DNA of 16,926 nucleotides, taken from Planctomycetota bacterium (GTDB taxonomy: Bacteria; Planctomycetota; UBA1135; GCA-002686595). Numbering within the stretch: the first letter of the stretch is position 1; every line of letters starts with the position of its first letter. Under the pieces are notes generated by a model, which saw only the letters and a program-made list of their open reading frames with translations, ran no database searches and was not told the origin of the DNA. A program made the position numbers and the translations under genes. Location of the stretch: contig JAJDES010000179.1 in NCBI GenBank assembly GCA_029259675.1, positions 1 through 16,926 of the forward strand, in the 5' to 3' direction. Shown piece after piece: positions 13,881-16,926 of this stretch.

Positions 13881-14618
13881 TCAGTTCTCCAAGGCTCCGA
13901 ACAGCGAATTGAGCTCCTCGTCCAATTTGCCGGGGTCGCTGAGGGTTTCTGCAATTTCGCGTCGCAAGCATTCGCGGAAGTGTCGGCGCGCACGGTGTAC
14001 CGCCACGCGGAAGGATCCCTCGCTTAGGTCCAGATCGGCGCACAGCTCGCTGTAGGGCTTGGGCGGGTCGCCCTCGGTCAAGCACGTTGAAAGGGCCGCA
14101 AATAAGGCTGCTTTGCCCGCCCGCTCAAAATCATCGCGGGTGCGCTCGAAGGCGCGATCGACAAGCACCAAGGCCCAATCTCTATCGAAGGCGGATTCGG
14201 GCGACGTGCGCGCTTGCGGTTCGGGACCCAACTTTCCTTCCGCCGATTTCCAATCGAGGCTGTGGAACTTGAACTCACCCCCGCGCTTGAGGGCTGCGGC
14301 GCGATCATGCTCGTTCGAGAGAAAGTGGCGCAGGGCTCCGAGGAGGTAGGAGCGGAAGCGACCTTTGTCGGGTTCGGCCGCGCTGAGACCTTGCTTTTCG
14401 ATCAAGCTGGCAAAGAAGCCTTGGGTCAGATCTTGGGCTTCGGTTTGCCCTTTGCCGCTGCGGCGCAAGAAAGCATAGAGCGGATACCAATAGGCCTTGC
14501 ACAAATCGGCCATCGCCTCGCCGGCTTCACTGGATTGCCCCTTGCCCGCGGCAGCCACCATGCTCCAGCGAGTGGTTAAGAATTGGCGCGGAGCCGAGGG
14601 GTCGAAGGTGCTGGGCAT
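13881..14618 (-). CDS. ECF-type RNA polymerase sigma factor
   Basis: A 245-residue group-IV sigma-70 factor. It starts with F-L-T-T-R-W-S (13-19). Region 2 (about 35-105) includes LCKAYWYPLYAFLRRSG and DLTQGFFASLIE (63-74), then G-R-F-R-S-Y-L-L. Region 4 (about 185-222) has YSELCADLDLSEGSFRVAVHRARRHFRECL with a helix-turn-helix. This subgroup is frequent in Planctomycetota, Verrucomicrobiota and Acidobacteriota, and such factors often lie near Ser/Thr kinases and not near classical anti-sigma genes. No anti-sigma gene is adjacent here. The ATG at 14616-14618 has AGGA seven bases upstream. It lies 45 bases downstream of the exported metalloprotease and is probably co-transcribed with it. Confidence 0.94.
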   Translation of the reverse strand: MPSTFDPSAPRQFLTTRWSMVAAAGKGQSSEAGEAMADLCKAYWYPLYAFLRRSGKGQTEAQDLTQGFFASLIEKQGLSAAEPDKGRFRSYLLGALRHFLSNEHDRAAALKRGGEFKFHSLDWKSAEGKLGPEPQARTSPESAFDRDWALVLVDRAFERTRDDFERAGKAALFAALSTCLTEGDPPKPYSELCADLDLSEGSFRVAVHRARRHFRECLRREIAETLSDPGKLDEELNSLFGALEN

Positions 14619-14663
14619 GGGGGCATCCTACGACAGCCGAGCGCATTCGACCTGCCCGGAGGC

Positions 14664-16040
14664 TCAGGAGCCCGCCAGGGCGGCGAGAAACTGATCGGGT
14701 CGAACTCTAGTCAAGTCGGCTGGGCTCGCAGCGGGATGTTTGCTGCGCCAGGCCCGCACTGCCCGCCAGGCCACCCAATAGCCGCAACGCGACGGTGCGC
14801 CCGGAACGGCAGCGATTCGCCCCCCCAGTTGCAGGAAAGCGGCGCGATCCTCGGAGCTTGTGGAGGATGCTTTTGCACGGAAGGCCGCGTCGATTTCTTT
14901 TTGCAGGCCCTGGGCGGCGGCAAACTCCCGGGGACTCCAAAAGAGCGCTTCGGAAGGTTTGGATTGCGTTGCAAGCAGCAGGGAAAGTTCCGTTGCGATC
15001 CCTTCTGAAATCGCACGCGACAGCAAGTCGTCACTTGTCCGAGCGGGGCTCAGGACGTGGGCACTCTCATGCAACACGGCTAGTTCGAACCGGCGTCCCT
15101 CGCTGAGGGCATTGAGGTTGAGAACGATGCGTGGGCGCCCCGTAACCGGGTCGGGACCAAAAGTGCGCGCGTTGGTTCCCGCAGCGGACCCGAGGATGGG
15201 GAGAAAGACAGGTTGCGTTTTCGGATCGGATTCATGCGCCGCGGACATGCGCGCCCAACCGGTGCGAATGGCGCATTCAATCGGATCGTCGCCCGGGGGC
15301 AGGGATTCCAGCAAGCTCGAATTCTTGAGCAATTGCTGCCGAATCAAAGACGGCGCTTCACGCAATGTGTTCTCAGCTGCCAACAATCCTTCGAAGTGAG
15401 GCAGCAGGTCGTTTCCCGCAGCGCCAAGCAACTCAGAGTAACCGAGCATGCCGCGGGCCACGCGCAGGGCTCGCTCGCGGCCTTTCGAGGATTGTGATTC
15501 GTCGAACAGCCGGAGTAGTTCCAGGTCCAAGCGCAGCAGGCGTACTTCAGATCTGTCCAAGCGCTCGTCCGGTCCGGAATGGGGTTTGGGAACGATCGTT
15601 ACCCCCAGCCGATCCGTGCTTATTGTCGTCGTCAAGCAGGCAAAAACACCGGCATCGGTGCCGCCGGCGAAAAGTGCCAGACGTCCGCCTCGATCGGGGT
15701 CATCGGTCACGATTACGATGCCGGCATTTGGGCCGTAGTTGATGCCGGCATAGGCGAAGCCCTGTCCGTCGGGTCGAAACTGCAAGCCAAGTTGTGGCGC
15801 CAATTCGGCCACAAGCTCATTTGTTGCCGGTGTCCCAATAACCAATCGATTGGAGTTTGGCGACTGCTCGGCCTGCTGTGCGCGCACGATGGAACAGGGG
15901 CCGACGGTGTAGAGCTCCCGAAGCTTTTCCCATGCGATTCCCCCGACATCGTTCGAGTTGCTTCGAACGAGCAGCCAAGCGGGCGTTTGGTCAGCTTGGA
16001 AGCCGGACAGTGCTAGTAGCAAAAATGCCGAGTGCAGCAT
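14664..16040 (-). CDS. Exported HExxH zinc metalloprotease (DUF2268-like)
   Basis: A 458-residue protein with a short signal peptide (MLHSAFLLLALSGFQA). The zinc motif is HESAH (324-328, in LAVLHESAHVLSP), with a likely third ligand E346 in ISEGIATELS, 18 residues after the second His. This gluzincin-like spacing, together with the later GYWVAWRAVRAW (420-431), resembles DUF2268/COG5504 predicted Zn-dependent proteases. The N-terminal region (about 60-150, RLVIGTPATNELVAELA...GIVIVTDDPDRGGRLALFAGG) looks like a separate alpha/beta domain found at the start of some secreted hydrolases; that call is weaker. All catalytic residues seem present, so activity in the periplasm or outside the cell is expected. 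The ATG at 16038-16040 has GTGGA upstream. It lies between an ArsR-SRPBCC gene and the ECF sigma gene. Confidence 0.85.
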   Translation of the reverse strand: MLHSAFLLLALSGFQADQTPAWLLVRSNSNDVGGIAWEKLRELYTVGPCSIVRAQQAEQSPNSNRLVIGTPATNELVAELAPQLGLQFRPDGQGFAYAGINYGPNAGIVIVTDDPDRGGRLALFAGGTDAGVFACLTTTISTDRLGVTIVPKPHSGPDERLDRSEVRLLRLDLELLRLFDESQSSKGRERALRVARGMLGYSELLGAAGNDLLPHFEGLLAAENTLREAPSLIRQQLLKNSSLLESLPPGDDPIECAIRTGWARMSAAHESDPKTQPVFLPILGSAAGTNARTFGPDPVTGRPRIVLNLNALSEGRRFELAVLHESAHVLSPARTSDDLLSRAISEGIATELSLLLATQSKPSEALFWSPREFAAAQGLQKEIDAAFRAKASSTSSEDRAAFLQLGGRIAAVPGAPSRCGYWVAWRAVRAWRSKHPAASPADLTRVRPDQFLAALAGS

Positions 16041-16091
16041 GATTCCACGGTTTGAGAGTTGTTGATGCGGGACAGCTCGCTCACTTACCTC

Positions 16092-16926
16092 TCATTTTGC
16101 GCGCACAGGCTCATCGGGCTGGCGTTTTTCTTCCGCCCACGGCTTGAGGCAGCCTTGCATGAGTTCTACCCAGCCGCTCTCCAGGTGTTCGGCCGACTTC
16201 TCATTCGCTTTTCCGTAGGAAGTGTCGCTCAACCTGAGCGAGGTGCCGCCATCCTTCGGCTCGAGGCGAATGCGGGTCATGGTGCGAACCGGTCCGCCGA
16301 AGTCCGGTGAAACCTCGCCGGACAGAGTCAGCTGCTCGTTTCGCTTGAGACCGACAACTTGGGCCCAAACGAAGCCGCCTCCGTCCTCCCAATGTTCAGC
16401 CATCAGCCCGCCGAGTTTGGCGTCGAGCACGAAATCGATCGGGTCGCCGCCGGCATTGAATGCGCGCGGCCACCAGAGAGCGATGTCTTTGGTGAGGGCC
16501 TCCCAAACGCGTTCGGGACTCGCGTTGATGGCTACTTCTACAACGGCGTCGGCGACGCCAAAGGTCGGAGTTTCAAAATTCTTCATGGGATTACTTGTGG
16601 GGGGAATGGGTTGTTCGATCGAATCCCGCAACCGCAGCAGGCCGTCGGCGGGAGCGCTTTCGAAGGGTCGGATCCAGCGCCGATACATCTCCTGAATAGG
16701 CACGGCATTGAGTCGATTCCAACGCTCGCGGCCCCGGCGCTCGACCAATACCAGCCCGGCCTCAACCAGGACGGCGAGGTGTTTCATGACTCCGAAGCGG
16801 GACATTTCGAAGAGCTCCGTGAGTCCCCCGGTGGTTTGGGGGCTTTCGCGCAACAAGTCGAGGATGCGCCTGCGCGTGGGATCGGAGAGAGCCTTCCAGA
16901 CCCGCTCCTCGCGCTCTTGGGGGGCT
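16092..16926 (-). CDS. ArsR-type HTH regulator fused to SRPBCC/AHSA1 domain (5' end outside window)
   Basis: Reading toward the right edge, the frame stays open with no start codon before the window ends, and it encodes the typical ArsR opening (EERVWKALSDPTRRRILDLL). The gene is therefore cut at its 5' end, probably by only a few codons. The winged helix follows, with recognition region LTELFEMSRFGVMKHLAVL and wing VERRGRERWNRL. A START-like SRPBCC domain then carries VEVAINASPERVWEALT, IALWWPRAFNA and a C-terminal helix ending EHLESGWVELMQGCLKPWAE. This two-domain architecture is known; such proteins are thought to be repressors or toxin-antitoxin-like regulators with a lipid-pocket module. 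The ArsR metal-binding ELCVCDL motif is absent, so a metal sensor is unlikely. It is 51 bases upstream of the metalloprotease gene on the same strand. Confidence 0.9.
   Translation of the reverse strand, partial: APQEREERVWKALSDPTRRRILDLLRESPQTTGGLTELFEMSRFGVMKHLAVLVEAGLVLVERRGRERWNRLNAVPIQEMYRRWIRPFESAPADGLLRLRDSIEQPIPPTSNPMKNFETPTFGVADAVVEVAINASPERVWEALTKDIALWWPRAFNAGGDPIDFVLDAKLGGLMAEHWEDGGGFVWAQVVGLKRNEQLTLSGEVSPDFGGPVRTMTRIRLEPKDGGTSLRLSDTSYGKANEKSAEHLESGWVELMQGCLKPWAEEKRQPDEPVRAK

Noticed and set aside
1..16926. CRISPR array, toxin-antitoxin pair, prophage, transposon or biosynthetic gene cluster
   Set aside because: No regularly spaced repeats, recombinase, capsid, transposase or assembly-line enzyme signatures were seen. 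The two methyltransferases and the hydrolase alone do not make a biosynthetic cluster.

Overview
This looks like a chromosomal segment from a free-living Gram-negative bacterium of moderately high G+C, most likely a Planctomycetota member or a relative. Three things point that way. The Ser/Thr kinase starts with a double CxxC zinc ribbon ending in CLLAVGL. The ECF sigma factor has the TTRWS...YWYPLYAFLRR...DLTQGFFASL pattern common in Planctomycetota, Verrucomicrobiota and Acidobacteriota. The exported protein at 12289-13659 resembles the peptidase-MA-like/DUF1570 proteins abundant in planctomycetes. The assignment is by pattern recognition only. No rRNA, tRNA, CRISPR array, transposase, integrase or phage gene was seen, and nothing suggests a recent mobile insertion.

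Layout. (a) 1-805, minus strand: an OmpR-type response regulator with the first codons of a probable sensor kinase running off the left edge. (b) 1100-2572, plus strand, divergent from (a): an exported protein with two PRC-barrel-like domains. TTCAC direct repeats 11 bp apart lie in the shared promoter region, and a strong hairpin terminator follows the gene. (c) 2978-3463, plus: a small membrane-anchored protein from a TTG start, converging on (d) 3560-5107, minus, an AI-2E-family (UPF0118) membrane protein with a very acidic insert. (e) 5323-6246, plus: a cytoplasmic DyP-type peroxidase divergent from (d). (f) 6409-11864, minus: five co-directional genes in the order methyltransferase, methyltransferase, secreted alpha/beta hydrolase-SnoaL fusion, HAD hydrolase, Ser/Thr kinase with an extracytoplasmic thioredoxin-fold domain. 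(g) 11865-12288: a 424-base intergenic region with predicted hairpins. (h) 12289-13659, plus: the DUF1570-like exported protein lacking its HExxH histidines. (i) 13881-16926, minus: ArsR-SRPBCC regulator (cut by the right edge), exported HExxH metalloprotease, ECF sigma factor, with gaps of 51 and 45 bases.

How the parts may work together. The window is rich in envelope sensing and regulation: a two-component system beside an exported PRC-barrel protein, a transmembrane kinase with a periplasmic sensor-like domain, and an ECF sigma factor next to an exported protease. No pathway spans the whole window. The most distinctive items are the kinase with a cysteine-less thioredoxin-like domain, the protease/sigma/ArsR cluster facing a protease-like protein that has lost its active site, the acidic insert in the AI-2E protein, and the candidate response-regulator box. 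I do not see a clearly new defence, mobile or biosynthetic system.
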